Notes: generated by a model not told the origin, from the letters alone. DNA of 64,000 bases from Linepithema humile (GCF_040581485.1 NC_090132.1:24210911-24274910); one strand, 5' to 3'; counted from the stretch's first letter, positions 1 to 13,420 are shown. A program made the numbers and translations.

Positions 1-180
1 CTTATACAAAGTTTTGATTGTGCTCGATGAATTTGCCTCCGATTTACCGTACTGTCGACTTGAAATCTCATCTGCTCCACTGACACAGAAATCGACAATG
101 CTTATTCACGTTGACAGGTAGTTTAAATTATAAGATGGATTATCGCGCGCTTTGCGGTTCGATTCTCGCTAACGTTCTAC

Positions 181-220
181 AATACTGTCGAATACTGTCG
201 AATACTGTCGAATACTGTCA
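181..220. repeat. Tandem 10-bp repeat, four copies
   Basis: The unit AATACTGTCG occurs four times head to tail. The last copy differs only in its final base (A for G). It is a minisatellite-like array with no associated gene. Confidence 0.95.
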
Positions 221-3200
221 AAGTTCGTAAAATCGAGCCATGACGTAATAATCGGAATTACATTCTCGAGAAGCTCGAGCGTAACAAACGTTTCCTTTGA
301 TCTCTCCTTTCTGCAAAAGCTCTCAAACATATATATATTGTAAACATCTTGTTTGAAACAAGTTGCTTTTGTTGCGGCACTAATACCGCACGGCAATCAG
401 GAAAAAAACATTAATGCAGAAATATATCGCAACGCTTTTCAAGTAAAACGAAAAAAAAACATTTTTGTAAAAATTTCCGTAAAAATTCTTCATTATTCTG
501 TCATCATAAATGATGCCATTTCATCAGAATATTTGTGTCATTGATGGCAAGAAGAAAGAAGGGAGTTTTTCCGTTTGGATGGAAAACCCCGACGAAAGAC
601 CCGATCGATTTAATTTCAAATCCCGGCGCTTCTCCCATCCGTGTCTTCCACACGATAATCCTTTAATTCAATTACGGGGAGTCGGTCGAAATTCTGTCTT
701 TAAATTGAAATCGATCCGCGGGTCGGCTTCGCTTTGCATCCCGCGGGAGAAGTGCTGAGAGAGATAAAGAGTGCAAGGGGATCTAGTTCTCTTGAACGAG
801 AGTGTGTACCGGCTCTCGTGGAATTCTCCTCCTGCATTACTTCTCTGTTAACCAGAGTGAGATCCCATGACAACGTTTTTCAACAATATTAAAAAATATT
901 AGTGAAATCTCGACAAAAAATAATTATTTATTTGTTCTTCCACTAAACCACCTAATTTCTCTTTATCTCTTTCGTCACGAATACTTGTTCATCATCGATC
1001 AATAATCTATTTGAATTGTGACTCTTAAATATATTAAAAGAAATAATTCTCTAAAAATGTTCTCTCTCAAAATCGAGAGAGAAACAATTGTCGAATCTCA
1101 AATAACTAATTGAACATTTGTAGTGAATTCGATTTTGCAAATTGTTATAAGCAGATTTCAACCACAATTCAATTTAAAGTTTAATTAAGAAAATATTCAA
1201 CATTGAAAATTATCGCTTGTAACTTGTCACTCTGCATCAAGGAAAAATTGACCTCTAATTTGCTAAAAAAAAATGTAGTTGAAAGGAAGATTGCAAATCT
1301 CAAATATCAAAGTATAAGAACACATACAAATGCTAATTATTTTTCTATAACAAGAAAATATCTGGCTGCAACAAGCATCGAAGGATTATGACTTCGTGCT
1401 AATCAGAAATCAACGCGCATCTGTTTCGCATATATTAATAAAAAAAATCCAATATTAGCAAAAGTTTATTTAAAAAAAAGGTAAATCGAGAACGTTTATG
1501 CAAAGATTACATATGCTGCAACATTATAAATTAATAAACATTGACGTAAACATAGACATTACGTTCTTTGGGATTCATCGGAAGACTCATACGTGTTATC
1601 ACTGGCAGAAAAGAATTATTGATCAAGTCAGAGTAAAATGTAACAACGGGATGTATCGAGAAAAATTTGCATAACGCTTGGCGAAGAAAAAATTGATTGG
1701 TCCGCTGGAATATTAAATTTTGCAAAGACTGCGCGATTATTTCACGCGAATGCATTTTTATAATTGAGAACTAACTGGAAATTCTTTTCCTAAAACTACA
1801 GAAATTACATGGCTCTTAAACGTTCAACGAACGATAAACTCGTCTATCCCGCAGAATTTATTACTTCTTTCCGCGCGTGCTATCAATTTTCATTCGTGTG
1901 CGCTGCATTTAATCGGATCTATCTGCGATGGAATTAATGCGAGTCACCGAACGTTAAACGGAAATAACATAAAACTGATGATGTATGCGAAATAACTTTT
2001 CTCTGCAAGTCGTAACAATGAAATCAATGTGCGGAATTAATATTTACGAATTTTGTATCCTTGTTACTCCTTGGACTAAATCAGCTGGAAAATGTCCAAA
2101 AGTGGTCTTTAACGAGTTATTGTTCTTGGCCTCGTAACAATGTAGAATATTCATTCAAAAAGTTTCATTGTAGGAAAATGTACGCGCATACCTATTTTTA
2201 CATATTTTTGCATGTTAAAGTTATTAAATTAGAAGAATAGAACGTACTTTTTAGAAAGAAATTGTATAATCAAATTTGAATGGTGAGTTATATTGTAAAG
2301 AATTTTTTATAAAGATATAAATTTATATTATATTAATAATATTATACTTATAACGCGTTTACAATTGCTTCTTTTGTAATTTCTACTTAAAAAATATAAG
2401 AATCTAATATGAAGATAATATAATATGTATGAAAATTAAATATGTGTAGATACGCTACAATCTCCGATATTTTTGCAGTAGGTAGATATCTGGCGAAACA
2501 ATGGTCGGAAATTTTGCGAATAAAATATCGCGGCGATATGAGCGTGTTTATGAAACGCTTCTTGATGCAAACTGTGCAGCGAAGTGCATTTCGCGTAGGT
2601 GGCAATCATTAGCCAGTTTATCGAGAGTGCAGCGCAAAATCAATGGCACACAATGAGTCCGCCCCACTCCTCATGCTGTTGCCCGGACTGTCCACACGTT
2701 GTAGGTGTGAGCGCGAACACGTGTTCTGAATGCGTCGTTTGGCTCGGATAATCGTTCGATCGGAAAACAGACGTTCCGATAATCGACATTCCGGCGCGGC
2801 GCGCATTTCGCGCGAACGTACAAGCGCACCCGTCGGAACGATATTGTGTCGCTGTTGGCCCGGATTTCTATGGCCAACGAAACAGCGAACCGGGACGACG
2901 CGGAAAATAAATTATAATGGTGTAAGTGGAGCGCGTAATTAAAATAGCGCCGGTAGAATGTCGGGCAGCACCGATTTTTCTAAAAGCAATTTATGTAACG
3001 TTCAAAACCCCAAGACAAACACCGCTTTTACGGTGAATGCTTCCGCGGCCACATAATTTTCTCATATAATGTAAAAAGTATGCAATATATATTAGGCATT
3101 GCATGTTTTTCGCGTACAATGCAAAAATTTCCGAGTTCCGTAATTACATTCCTTCATACGTGATATATTTTAACAGATAATTTTGTGATAAATTTAAAAT

Positions 3201-6200
3201 CAATTTAACAAATTTAATTTTTGATTTTCCTAATGGAGGGAATATAGGCAATCTTCCATATAACAATTATATTTATTCGTTGCAAAATTATATTACGATA
3301 TTATATGACAATTCAGCGTCATTAAATACATGACAGTGAAAAAGGATACCAGTGAAAAATCTTTTTCACATGACATGTACACTGTAGTATACTGTTTCGC
3401 AAAACGTGGAATTATATTTTCGTTCTTCGTCATGAAAAATATCCGCTCTGAAAACATAAAGTATGCACGGGGAAAAAAAAGTAGAAATGTAGAATAAACG
3501 AACGTACTCTTGTACGTTTGACTTTTGCCAGCAAATTTTCGCGTGTATGTAAATTATACGTTGTCAGCGTTGTCGCAAAAATCAGACGAAAGAGTCAAAC
3601 GTTACGGAACACGCCACGAAGAAACAGTCGCGCTACAGCGCTACAGGTCACTGGCTGACGAAAGGTCAAAACGGTGTTTTAAAAAATATGCCAAATCACC
3701 GGTTCACTGCATACGCGACGGCAGTCCGTCAATCGCGATTTGCGTCGCTGTAACAACGAAAGCTCGAATGCCAAGCCCGATACAAGCGATGCGAACAGAA
3801 TACTGAAGAATAACAAACATAAATTCCGAATAAACACACGACGACATTCGAGTGCAGTGTCCATAAAAATGTCGCTCGCTGCCGGTCGATTTACGAAATA
3901 GTGACAGACGGCAACGGCAGGCAGAATGATCAGAAAGGATTCAATTAATCGAGTCCCGGATGTTCCTCTTCGCAATTCGCGCTCTTTGAGGAAGAATCGC
4001 GCGCTACCTTCCCCACGGCGATTCGTTTCTGCGCGACTCCGCCATTACGTCGGAGCTAACTTTATTATACGTACGATTGATTTCCACGAGAAAAGAACCA
4101 AGAAATCGCAGCAGTATAGATCAGAGCTAAAGTTCACTGAGGAAAGAAAACATCGCTGCGATAAACTAGCAAAGTTTCCGACGGCCGGTGCTTTTTTGAT
4201 AACTCCCCGCGTTCACTCTGACCTGTTCTGGTGTGTTTTGATAACTCTTATTATTCGAACCGCGACCACACGATTGCGATGGTGTGCGCTCAGCTCTTCC
4301 GTGCTTGTGTTTGCGATGCGGTGCGCTCCGTTTGCGCGGCAAATAAAAAGCGAGCGCGAACCACGAAGCGCCTTCTCTCATGCCTCTTATATCTCTTTTG
4401 AAATCAAGCTTTTCTCTCGAGCACTTCTAGCGGCACATGAATTACTCACTGTTATATGTCGCGTAAGAACGCCTTTAATTGTGAAGTGGAAAATGCTAAA
4501 AGCCCATATGGACAATATTAATATCTTGAGTATAATAAAGAAAATGTTCACTTTTACAAAAAATGTAGGTAGGTAGGTATTATATCAAAACATAAAAATA
4601 CAGCAGATATCTTTTAGAAAATTAAACTACAATAGATAAAAGATAAAGACGTGACGGAATAAAGATAACGATAAAATGCGGTTTAGTGAAACAAAAACAT
4701 TGTACGAACAAAACACTTTTAAGAGGGAGATAATTATTTTCTTAGAAAAAGAATAATACTTTAATATTAGTCCTTTAAGTTAAAAAGAATAACTATCAAT
4801 TTAACGCGAAACATTGAAAAATAGTTAAAAAGTAGCTATATTGTGTTTTCATTCGTTTATTGCTTCTATGTTGCGCGCAATATTTGATGAAAGAGCCAGC
4901 GTTTTTTCTTTGATTTCGTTTTTTTTCAAGTTAAATGCAAACCGAGGAGAAAGCCGCATCGCTCTGTATTCAATGTGCTGGCCCCAATGCCGGCATATCT
5001 TATTAAATAACTATTATGCTAATTAGCTTGCAGAATACCGCGTTTTTAATCCGCTTGAAAGCCTCTGGCGAGAATTAAAAACTCGCGAGAAACGCGAGAA
5101 AAGCGAACGAGTAAATTCTCCAGCGAGGCCGGAGAGAGAAAGGAAGCGCGCAGGCAGAGTAAACGATACAGAGATGAAAGAGAATAAAGCGAAAAAACGC
5201 GGAAATAAACGCAAGGCCTGTGGAATGACCTCCATCTGGTTCGACCGACCTAAGCGGTATGCGAACTACCCGAATACCGAACGACAGAGCTCGCAGTCCT
5301 GCGTGGCGGATGCACGCTACATCCCCAGCCGTGTCACATAGCAATCACGAGCAGCCGGATTATGTGGCGTTGATCCTCGCACACGCATATACACGCAAAC
5401 ACGTGGACGCAGACACACACGATATAAATTCGCTGAGTCAGTGGTATAAAAACCCGGGAATGAGAGGAGTCGGTCAGTAGCGCGAGTCCGTGACGAGACG
5501 GGTGGAACAAGTGCGCGGGGATGGCTGAGGGGTTGCAACGGGGTGCGGATCTGAGCAGAAATGAACAAAAAATACGATCACAATTTTACCCCTTTTGTGC
5601 GGACTTCACGGTTCATGGGTGTCGGAATAAAGAGACGCGCTTTCATACGACCGACGCTAACGCCCGACGTCGCCGGCGATGATCGCATTCGTGCGGGGAC
5701 GCCAGCCAATTAGCGAGGAATTAATCACGCCATTGTTACGGGAAAATCTAGCCGCAGCTAGGCCGGCGGTTTCTTCGATTATCGACTCGGTCATTCGGGA
5801 CCTGCAATCGTAATCGGGCAGTGATTGCGAAATTTCCATCTTCAAGCGCTAGATTCTTTCCCTTTGCTCTTTGCGATAAAAAAAAATTCGTCTTTTGTGC
5901 TTTTGTATGCTCGGCGCATTAGCATCCTTTTTATTCATTACATTATTGCTTTGTCCGTATCAAAAGAGATTCAATAAAAGAGATATATTATTTAACAGGT
6001 GGCTACACTACATAAATAATATTAATATAATTTAAAATGTCAAAGTTGCACAATTATCTATTATAATTTAATTATAATCTCTTCATAATTTTAATTGAGA
6101 AAACCGGTGGAAATATATTTCCGAAAGGATTTAACTATATTCCATAAACCGTGCAAATGGAAACATGGAGCTGTTATCTTTGATACGCGAAGATCCTTCT

Positions 6201-6399
6201 TATTTCGTCTTATCACGTGAAATGAAAGAGAAAAATATTCTATTCCGGCAAAGTCTATTGAATCTTTTTTGCTAATAAAAATTAAGAATTTTTGGTGCAA
6301 TCTTATCTATTCAGTTTAAAATCTGCAATTAAATGAAAGAAACGGCATAAAGCATTAAGTCCTGATTCTTAAAGTCTACTAAAAATAGAAAAGTAAAAT

Positions 6400-6441
6400 A
6401 TTATCAACTATTATCAACTATATCAACTATTATCAACTATA
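6400..6441. repeat. Tandem repeat of ATTATCAACT-type units
   Basis: Four copies of a 10-bp unit (ATTATCAACT) follow one another. The third copy has lost two bases. It is a short low-complexity array. Confidence 0.9.
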
Positions 6442-8307
6442 GAAATGTGTTCTCTGTGTCTTTAAAAAAATATCTTTTAAAAAGTAACGCACTTCACAAT
6501 ATCTTGTACTAAATCTACGAAAAGAAATAACGATTGCATCAATATTTTCACGTTAATGCTATTTTCTGTTCCTTTAATTTCTTCGCGGATTTACGAACGG
6601 CGATGTATAAATCAAAACGTATCGATATGTTATCGTAAATCAAATGTAACATGTCAGAAGGAGCGACACGTCAATTTTTTTAACCGACGTCCGTGATTTT
6701 TTTCAACGCGTAATACCCGTCGGCCTACGTTTCTACGCGGAAGAAAAGCATGAATGTTTCATTGCATCTCTCGCGCGGCAAAATTCCGTACAATGCATTG
6801 CAAATTTATCTCATTTTCTATGCATTACTTTTTCTAAGCGTCGCCGCGAGCCGAATGGCCGACGGTATTTCCCGAATAATAGACAGCATCTGGCTGGCGT
6901 CTATTTTTCGTTTCGCCGCACGACGCGGCGTCGCACAGCACAGGCACACGGGGAAGGCGCGCGTCGCTGCGAATTTAATTACTTTCGATCGAAGACAAGC
7001 TTTCCACTCCTTTGCGGAAATCTAACGTACCGGAACCATGTCGGGACGCGTGTGAGAAACGAGAAACTATGTGCTACGATGCACAGTATTCTGTCAGCGC
7101 GTCGCGATGAACTTTCTCCGTCTCGCTCCGAAATTCGATAGAACAAGCGGTCCCGAATCGGCTGAAAGAAAACGAGTTGTACAGACGCGAAAGTCTTTTT
7201 GACGAAGTCGAGTCGGGGAATTCCGCGCAGTCGTTTTCCTTTGGCTGTTTTTCATCCCGCGTGCGCCCTTTCTACTCGAAAGAATTATGATCTCCGTGAA
7301 ATAAAGTTGCACTGTCCGAGCCGGAGTTTGTTAATGTGATCTATTACGGAAGTTTCGTCGCATTTCGCGGCAGAGTGAGTAAGAATGGGACGCAGGAGTT
7401 CACTTTAAAACAACGTACATATTTGATTCCCTATTCTTATTTTTTGCCCCGACCGTTTCATTTATTATGCATTCGCGGTTAGCAACTTCTTTGCATACAG
7501 TGTACGCAAAAGAATGAAGTACTGAGAACATTTTCTAATAAAGACATAACCACGACTGTTTCTTCCTTTTACCCATCCTGCAAAAATCATTTTCATAGAG
7601 ATCGACGTGACTTTTTTGAAAGTCAATTTTCAATTTATCCGCTAAATAAACTTTATCAAGTCTGTAACTCGGATGTAACCAGGTCAGCCGGCTGCGTGTA
7701 AAGCAAGGCGGGGTCGAGAGAGCCATGTGTTAACATGAAAGAGACGTTACATAGAAAATCCACCCTCCTTCCTTCCTTCCTTCGGTTTCTAGGACGCTCG
7801 AGACTCGATTTTCAGAAAACTTTTCGCATTAATAATTCCAAGGTGCATACGGAATTATAAATCGGCCAGTACCATGCGCCGCGCCCTAATGGGACTGTTT
7901 GAAATTCCCTCGGTTCTCGAACTGGGAATAGAGCCGCGCGCGAGCATGTACAAGTCAAGTACAAAGTAATACGGAAAAAGGAGTACTTCTTTCTCGCAAT
8001 GCGCGGTGGCGTTAGACTCGATGAAACATTCCCGTCTTTTTTTTCTTCAAGCGTCTTGGAAATTCCGCGAACGCGGCGGAAGTAATTTAAAGTTCTGATG
8101 GAGAATAACGTCCTTAATCGCGAATTTACATGCCTGAGACATCTTTGTGTCGTGCACGCGCTAGCTCGAAGCATCGCGTGCTGAAATGGCCGAAGGAATA
8201 AGTGATAACTCATAATCTTCGGCGTAATTGTATTCGCGGTTTGCGCTCACTGCGGATATTCTAAACGCGTCCCTTTATTATTATTGCTATTATAACGCTG
8301 CCATATT

Positions 8308-8332
8308 TTATTATTATTATTATTATTATTAT
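8308..8332. repeat. (TTA)n microsatellite
   Basis: An uninterrupted TTA trinucleotide run of about 25 bases follows a degenerate TTATTATTGCTATTA stretch. Confidence 0.95.
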
Positions 8333-10075
8333 GATTGTGCGGAGCAGAGCAAATATGAAGTCATATATTTTTAACAGGACTACGAACAAAATTTACAATA
8401 AAACTGAAACATATTTGGTGATGCTTTTGTTCTACGACAAACAATGTCGTACCGACAAAAACGTACGCGTGTGTCTTTGCAGCATTAAATCAATTGACCA
8501 TTCGTATAGCAAACATTGGTTTGCACCGCGCGTTGTATGCAGTGTAAATGTCAACATAGTGAGTTCAGCGGCTAAACAGATTTATGCATTCCATATATTC
8601 TCCTGCTTGTTCGGTAACCGCAGTACAATGAATAACAAAAGTTGAAACGAATACAGTCTTTCCAGTACATTGAGCGGATAAATGGATAGACAATTGTTCG
8701 CGTATCGTCGAAAGAAGCTAGCTTTATGTATGAGAAAATTTTCTTCTTACGTGATTGTTGCACAATATATCAATTTTATTTACCTTTGTTTTCAATTTTC
8801 CAAATCATATAACAACATATTGCAAGATAAAAAATCAATTTCGATATTTAATATTTCAATTTAAAGAGCGCCATGATATATCTTTCTTTAATAAAACACA
8901 ACCAGATTTTACAACAGCTCATATATGTGAAATTTATATATTTTCATGCATTTCTATCTAGAGCCAAAATTATAGATTAAAAAAACGAATATGTACGAGA
9001 GAATTTATGCTACTGTCACTATCTAAAATCAATAACTAATATTTAAAACAAAATAATTTTTATATATGTATTTTTATATATATTACTATCTGTCAATGCT
9101 TTAAGTGTTAAAACAAGAGATATTTCTAATCATACAAAACGATTTTTCCAGAAGCAAAGTCTGATAGAAGAAAAAGAAGTTTATTCTGTAATTTCTTATT
9201 TTTGCGAGTAATCGTATCAAATATCATGGTTATCGCCGCGAATACTGTATACACGTATAATAACAAATTCGCGTACTTTGATACCCATGTAATAAAAGTC
9301 ATAAAACTATAGTCATAACGATACGATGTTGTAGTACTTTGTTATAAACTCAAAGAATAAGGAAGAGCATATAATAAATTCATGATCAAAGTTAGTACGT
9401 CATTCGATGCGCCTACATTCTAACTTTATTACCTTCACGCATTTCTGTGAGAACTGTAAAACGAAATCGACATACGACAAACGTTTATCTAGCCGGTCGC
9501 TGATATTCACGACAGGCTATCGTGGAAAGAATCGACCCTGTCGTTTATCCGGCTGCATTAACGCTGTATTCTTATGCGACCGAGAAATTTCCATCTCACG
9601 ACACATAATTTAAATTTCCACGGTGGAAGGATTACGAGCGCTCGTGTAACGGGAGACGATTTGCATCGAAAACAGCGAGCTCGTGTGAACCTCCTAAGCG
9701 ATCTCGAAAAACAACTGACGAAGAACGCGCCGGCAGTCCCGTAAACACGCAAACGCGCTTTTTCAAAATCGTTATAATTCTCAGCGATATGCGAAACGGC
9801 GTGGCAACTGTTGCTGCGAATTTATTTTAGATATTCCCGCGTGAAATTTTTTCACAAAGCAATTGCTTCGGCAGAATATTTTCTAAGACGCTAGCGCAGA
9901 GCTCAGCTCAGTTTCCGCTATTTGCGTCCAAAATTGCTGTTGATAGTCGACCATTAGTTCGTAGTCCATCAATATCAACATTGATTCGAGATCTGTGCTT
10001 GACCATCATCGATAGGACCACAGATTTCGAATTTCCGTGCTCAACCATGGGATTAATTAAGCCATGGGATCACGG

Positions 10076-10611
10076 ATATATGAGTAGGCTAGAAAAAGCT
10101 AATGTAAGATGAAAATGACGTATAGCAAAAATAAAAATACATTCAGTAATCGTTAATTGAAACCGCGCTTTGTTGGTTAATCAAATTATTTCAAACATTT
10201 TGTTCAATTTTAATTTATGCTCGCGTAATATATTTGCTGCACTACATTTATACTTGTGACTGATACATGTATGTTTTAAAAAATTTTCTGAATGTTGCTT
10301 TTCTGTGTCAATTTACATACTATTTAACTGAAAATGTGGAAAAATAAAAATGCCAAATGCTTTTGTTTAAAGAACAGGAAAGTATAGAAAAATAAAAGAA
10401 CACATCTAACAAACTCACAGTTTTCTTTCCATTTTATTATTATATATATATATATATATATTAATTCGTTTATATTTCCTGTTCTTTTCTTATATTTATT
10501 TTTGTAAAAATATCAATTAATTTTTTTCTCATCCTAAAAAAAATATATAAATAAATAATGATAAAGATATATCATCTTAATCTTAAGTCCTAGCCTACTC
10601 ACTTTAAGATA
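10076..10611. repeat. Extra segment with small inverted ends inside the left arm
   Basis: The motif ATGAGTAGGCTAG at about 10,079 recurs inverted (CTAGCCTACTCA) at about 10,592. A second inverted pair around TATTTCCTGTTC flanks a central AT run near 10,440-10,460. The right arm of the larger duplication has only one copy of this motif, near 13,188. The segment is therefore probably a secondary insertion or local fold-back duplication. Its limits are approximate. Confidence 0.5.
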
Positions 10612-11196
10612 ATGGATGTAAAGAATAATATAATTTTTATTTCAATTTAATACATTCTCTTATACATATTTATACTCAGATCATATTGTACGATTCATTT
10701 TATGTATGATCTATCTTGTATGTTAAAATTTGTTATTATAAATATAGATATAGTTATAATTTTATCGTATTTATATTTATAAGGGTAAGGCAATAAGTAA
10801 AGAAACTTTTTTAATTCTCAAATTAATTGAAATAAAATGTTGAAAGGAGACGAATTTTTCCTCGTAAAATATTCTTTTTCTAATTCATATATTTTTTAAC
10901 ACATAGTGAAACAAAATTAGTTATAAATACTTTTAAAATAAAACTAAATTATTGATAATAAAGTAAAATTAAACAAAATTATATTAATAAATTTATTATT
11001 TATTAAATTAGCAAAATACTTTGAAAATAAAACATTTTTATGCAATCAATGAAAAGTAATAAAATTTTTATACAGTCAATATTAAAAACAATGTACAGTC
11101 TGCTATGTGTTAATTGAGTGTATATATCTTACATTATTCTAGATCCATCAACTTGATATTATATAAAAATATTCAAATAAAATCAGATTCACTCAC

Positions 11197-11242
11197 CGAC
11201 ATGATGCGCAGCAGCGGAGTTGTTGTTCTGTGTAAAGTTGAT
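11197..11242 (-). other. Exon-like block with splice-type borders (left copy)
   Basis: On the minus strand the block follows a TTTTACAG acceptor and ends at a GTGAGT donor. It would read INFTQNNNSAAAHHV in one frame. The upstream exon-like block at 11,519-11,659 (minus) ends AACGTTGAG before GTACTT, and joining the two keeps the frame. The matching right-arm block (13,032-13,074) differs by exactly one AAC codon. I do not recognise the protein, and function is unproven. Confidence 0.35.
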
Positions 11243-12314
11243 CTGTAAAACACAAAAGAATATTCAAATTATAGCACCTATTAAAATAATTAGTATCAGA
11301 AAAAGAATTGTGCACATTGAGCTTTTTATGTCATTTAAGAAAATAGTTAATAAAAAAATTATCAAAAATTTAATTGTTTGAAATAATTATAAAAATCTAA
11401 AAAATCTAATCATCATAAGTACATATTAACTATTGTAAATGTCTTCTTGAAAATTTCAAATATTTTATGTGCAACATTTTACAATTAATAGGTAATAAAT
11501 AAATGATATGATAAGTACCTCAACGTTGCTCCGCCGATGCTCGATGCCCATCCTGGACAAGCTCCTCCTCTCAGTATAGGAACACAATTCACTCGCAAAA
11601 ACCCCTCGATTATTACCGCGCGACATTTTATACGACACTCCCAACGCGTACTTTGTCACAGTAGAATAAAGATAATACTCGAATATTATGGCAGGCGGAT
11701 TGTACGTTCAACACGACCGTAACAGATACGACGAAAAAGGGTGAGATGGGAAACAGCGACAATAGTAAGGGTAATACTATTAAAGAAAGTAATGTGCGAC
11801 GATACGGAACGATCCGACACGGTCGAGTGTCCCCATGCGAATGAGAGTAGAGTAAATAGAATATACGTATATATCGAGTAGAGGGACAAGGTCGCGCTGA
11901 TTCGAAAGAATGTAGGGGAAGTAGCGAGCAACAGTGTGCGTGCCGACACATTCCACAAAAGAGAGAGAGACAGGAAATGTAGAACCACAACCTACTACGC
12001 GACGATGTAAACAATCCCCACTTTCTCCGCCAAACGCCGCAAGTTGCCTCTTATCATCGTATGAAATATATTGTATATTACGAATATTCCTTGCGTTTCT
12101 TCAATATTTTAATTTCGATCAATTATTTATGATACAAAGTACGATCATATCAAACGAAACATCAATCTATTTATCGAAATTAAAATATCGAATGCAAGGA
12201 ATATCTCGTAATACATAATATATTTCATGCAATGTTGAGAGCTTTGAGGCCAATTTGCGGCGTTGGAAGAATAAGGATTTGGTTTCGTCGTCGCTCTGTG
12301 CCTGTGGCTTTACA

Positions 12315-12335
12315 TCTCTCTCTCTCTCTCTCTCT
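12315..12335. repeat. (CT)n microsatellite
   Basis: About ten TC units run uninterrupted within the right arm of the inverted duplication. Confidence 0.95.
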
Positions 12336-13031
12336 TACGCTATGTATTGACACGCACATTTTTGTTCTCTATTCCCGCATTCTTTCAAAATCGGCGCGAC
12401 CTTGGTCTTTCTACATATATCCTATTTACCTCATTATCATTCGCACAGCGATATTCGATCGCACCGAAAGATTCTGTATATCGGCGCGCATTATCTTCTT
12501 TAATAGTATTACTCTTACTACTGCCGCTGTTTCCAATCTCACCCTTTTCCGTTGTATCTGTTACGTTCATGTCGAACGTTCAAATCCGTGCGATAATATT
12601 CGATTATTATATTTGTTCTATCGTGACAAAGCACACGTTGGAAATGCCGTATGAAATATCGCGTGATAATAATTAATCGGGCTTTCGCGAGTGAATCGTG
12701 TTCCTACTGAGAGGAAGAGTAAACTCAGAACGGGCATCGGACATTGGCGGAGCAACGTTGAGGTATTTATTATCTATTTATTATGTATCAATTGCAAAAT
12801 GTTGCACATAATATATTTAAAATTTTCAATAAAACATTTACAATAGTTAATATTTATGATTATTAGATTTTTTTACATTTTTATCATTATTTCTAACAAT
12901 GAAATTTTTGATAATCTTTCATTATTTATTTGTTTACAAGACAAACAAAGAGCTCAATGTGCATAATTCTTTTTCTGATACTAAATATTTTAAAAGTTGC
13001 TATAATTTAAATGTTCTTTTGTATTTTACAG

Positions 13032-13074
13032 ATCAACTTTACACAGAACAACTCCGCTGCTGCGTATCATGTCG
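13032..13074 (+). other. Exon-like block with acceptor but altered donor (right copy)
   Basis: This is the mirror image of 11,197-11,242. It follows TATTTTACAG, reads INFTQNNSAAAYHV, and is followed by GTGATC rather than GTGAGT. The partner upstream block ends at 12,762 before GTATTT. The one-codon length difference and amino-acid-level similarity suggest descent from a spliced, possibly coding, unit. The weakened donor suggests decay. Confidence 0.3.
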
Positions 13075-13420
13075 GTGATCTGATTTTATTTTAATATTTT
13101 CATGTAATAAACAAAAAGCGCGATTTCAGTTAACGATTACTGAATGTATTTATATTTTTATTATGCACCATTCATCTTAGTCTTTCCTAGCCTACTCATG
13201 CATGCCACGGCTTAATTTATTCCATGGTCAAGCACGGAAATTCGAAATCCGTGGTCCCATCAATGATGGTTAAACACAGATCTCGAAACAGTGTTAATAT
13301 TGATCGACCATAAATTAATAGTTGACTATCAACAGCAATTTCACACGCAAATAGCGGAAACTGAGCTAAGCTCTGTGCTAACATCTTACGAAAAACTCTA
13401 CCGTAGCAATTGTTCCTTCT

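Larger units (their letters stand above)
1..9875. other. Gene-free AT-rich region with CpG-rich patches
   Basis: I see no protein-coding gene here. Open frames are at most about 216 codons, lie in CpG-rich patches where stop codons are rare by composition, overlap on both strands, and show no recognisable domain or consistent splice sites. CpG-rich patches sit at about 540-760, 2,630-2,930, 3,520-4,440, 5,030-5,830 and 6,590-7,350, separated by AT-rich DNA with homopolymer runs. The stretch could be intergenic, or a long intron of a gene whose exons lie outside the window. Confidence 0.6.
9876..12121 (-). repeat. Left arm of a large head-to-head inverted duplication
   Basis: Read on the minus strand, this segment matches 12,172-13,420 along most of its length. 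I judge identity at roughly three quarters to four fifths by eye. Matched blocks include the outer end near 9,895-10,075 against 13,190-13,390, the block at 11,195-11,245 against 13,030-13,078, the block at 11,519-11,600 against 12,690-12,762, the GGTCGCGC block near 11,888, and the inner block 12,063-12,121 against 12,172-12,229. The left arm is about 1 kb longer because of extra DNA between about 10,190 and 11,160. The two arms read divergently from a spacer of about 50 bp near 12,146. I recognise no transposase. Either a foldback element or a duplicated, now decayed transcription unit could explain it. Confidence 0.85.
12172..13420 (+). repeat. Right arm of the large head-to-head inverted duplication
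   Basis: This is the reverse-complement partner of 9,876-12,121. It carries a CT microsatellite near 12,315 absent at that length from the left arm. It ends in a local direct duplication: the motif GCAAATAGNGNNAACTGAGC, followed by AAGCTCTG, occurs near 13,350 and again near 13,430. The arm keeps the same exon-like blocks as the left arm, but one splice-donor-like site is changed (GTGATC instead of GTGAGT). Confidence 0.85.

Noticed and set aside
3926..4576. 216-codon plus-strand open frame, the longest in the left third
   Set aside because: It lies in a CpG-rich patch with overlapping minus-strand frames, and its translation is rich in Arg, Ser and Leu without any recognisable domain. Best explained by composition.
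11628..12654. 128- and 140-codon frames in the two arms of the inverted duplication, read divergently
   Set aside because: They resemble each other only because the arms are homologous. Alignment needs frame shifts between them, and they run through CT repeats, so they are not convincing coding sequence.
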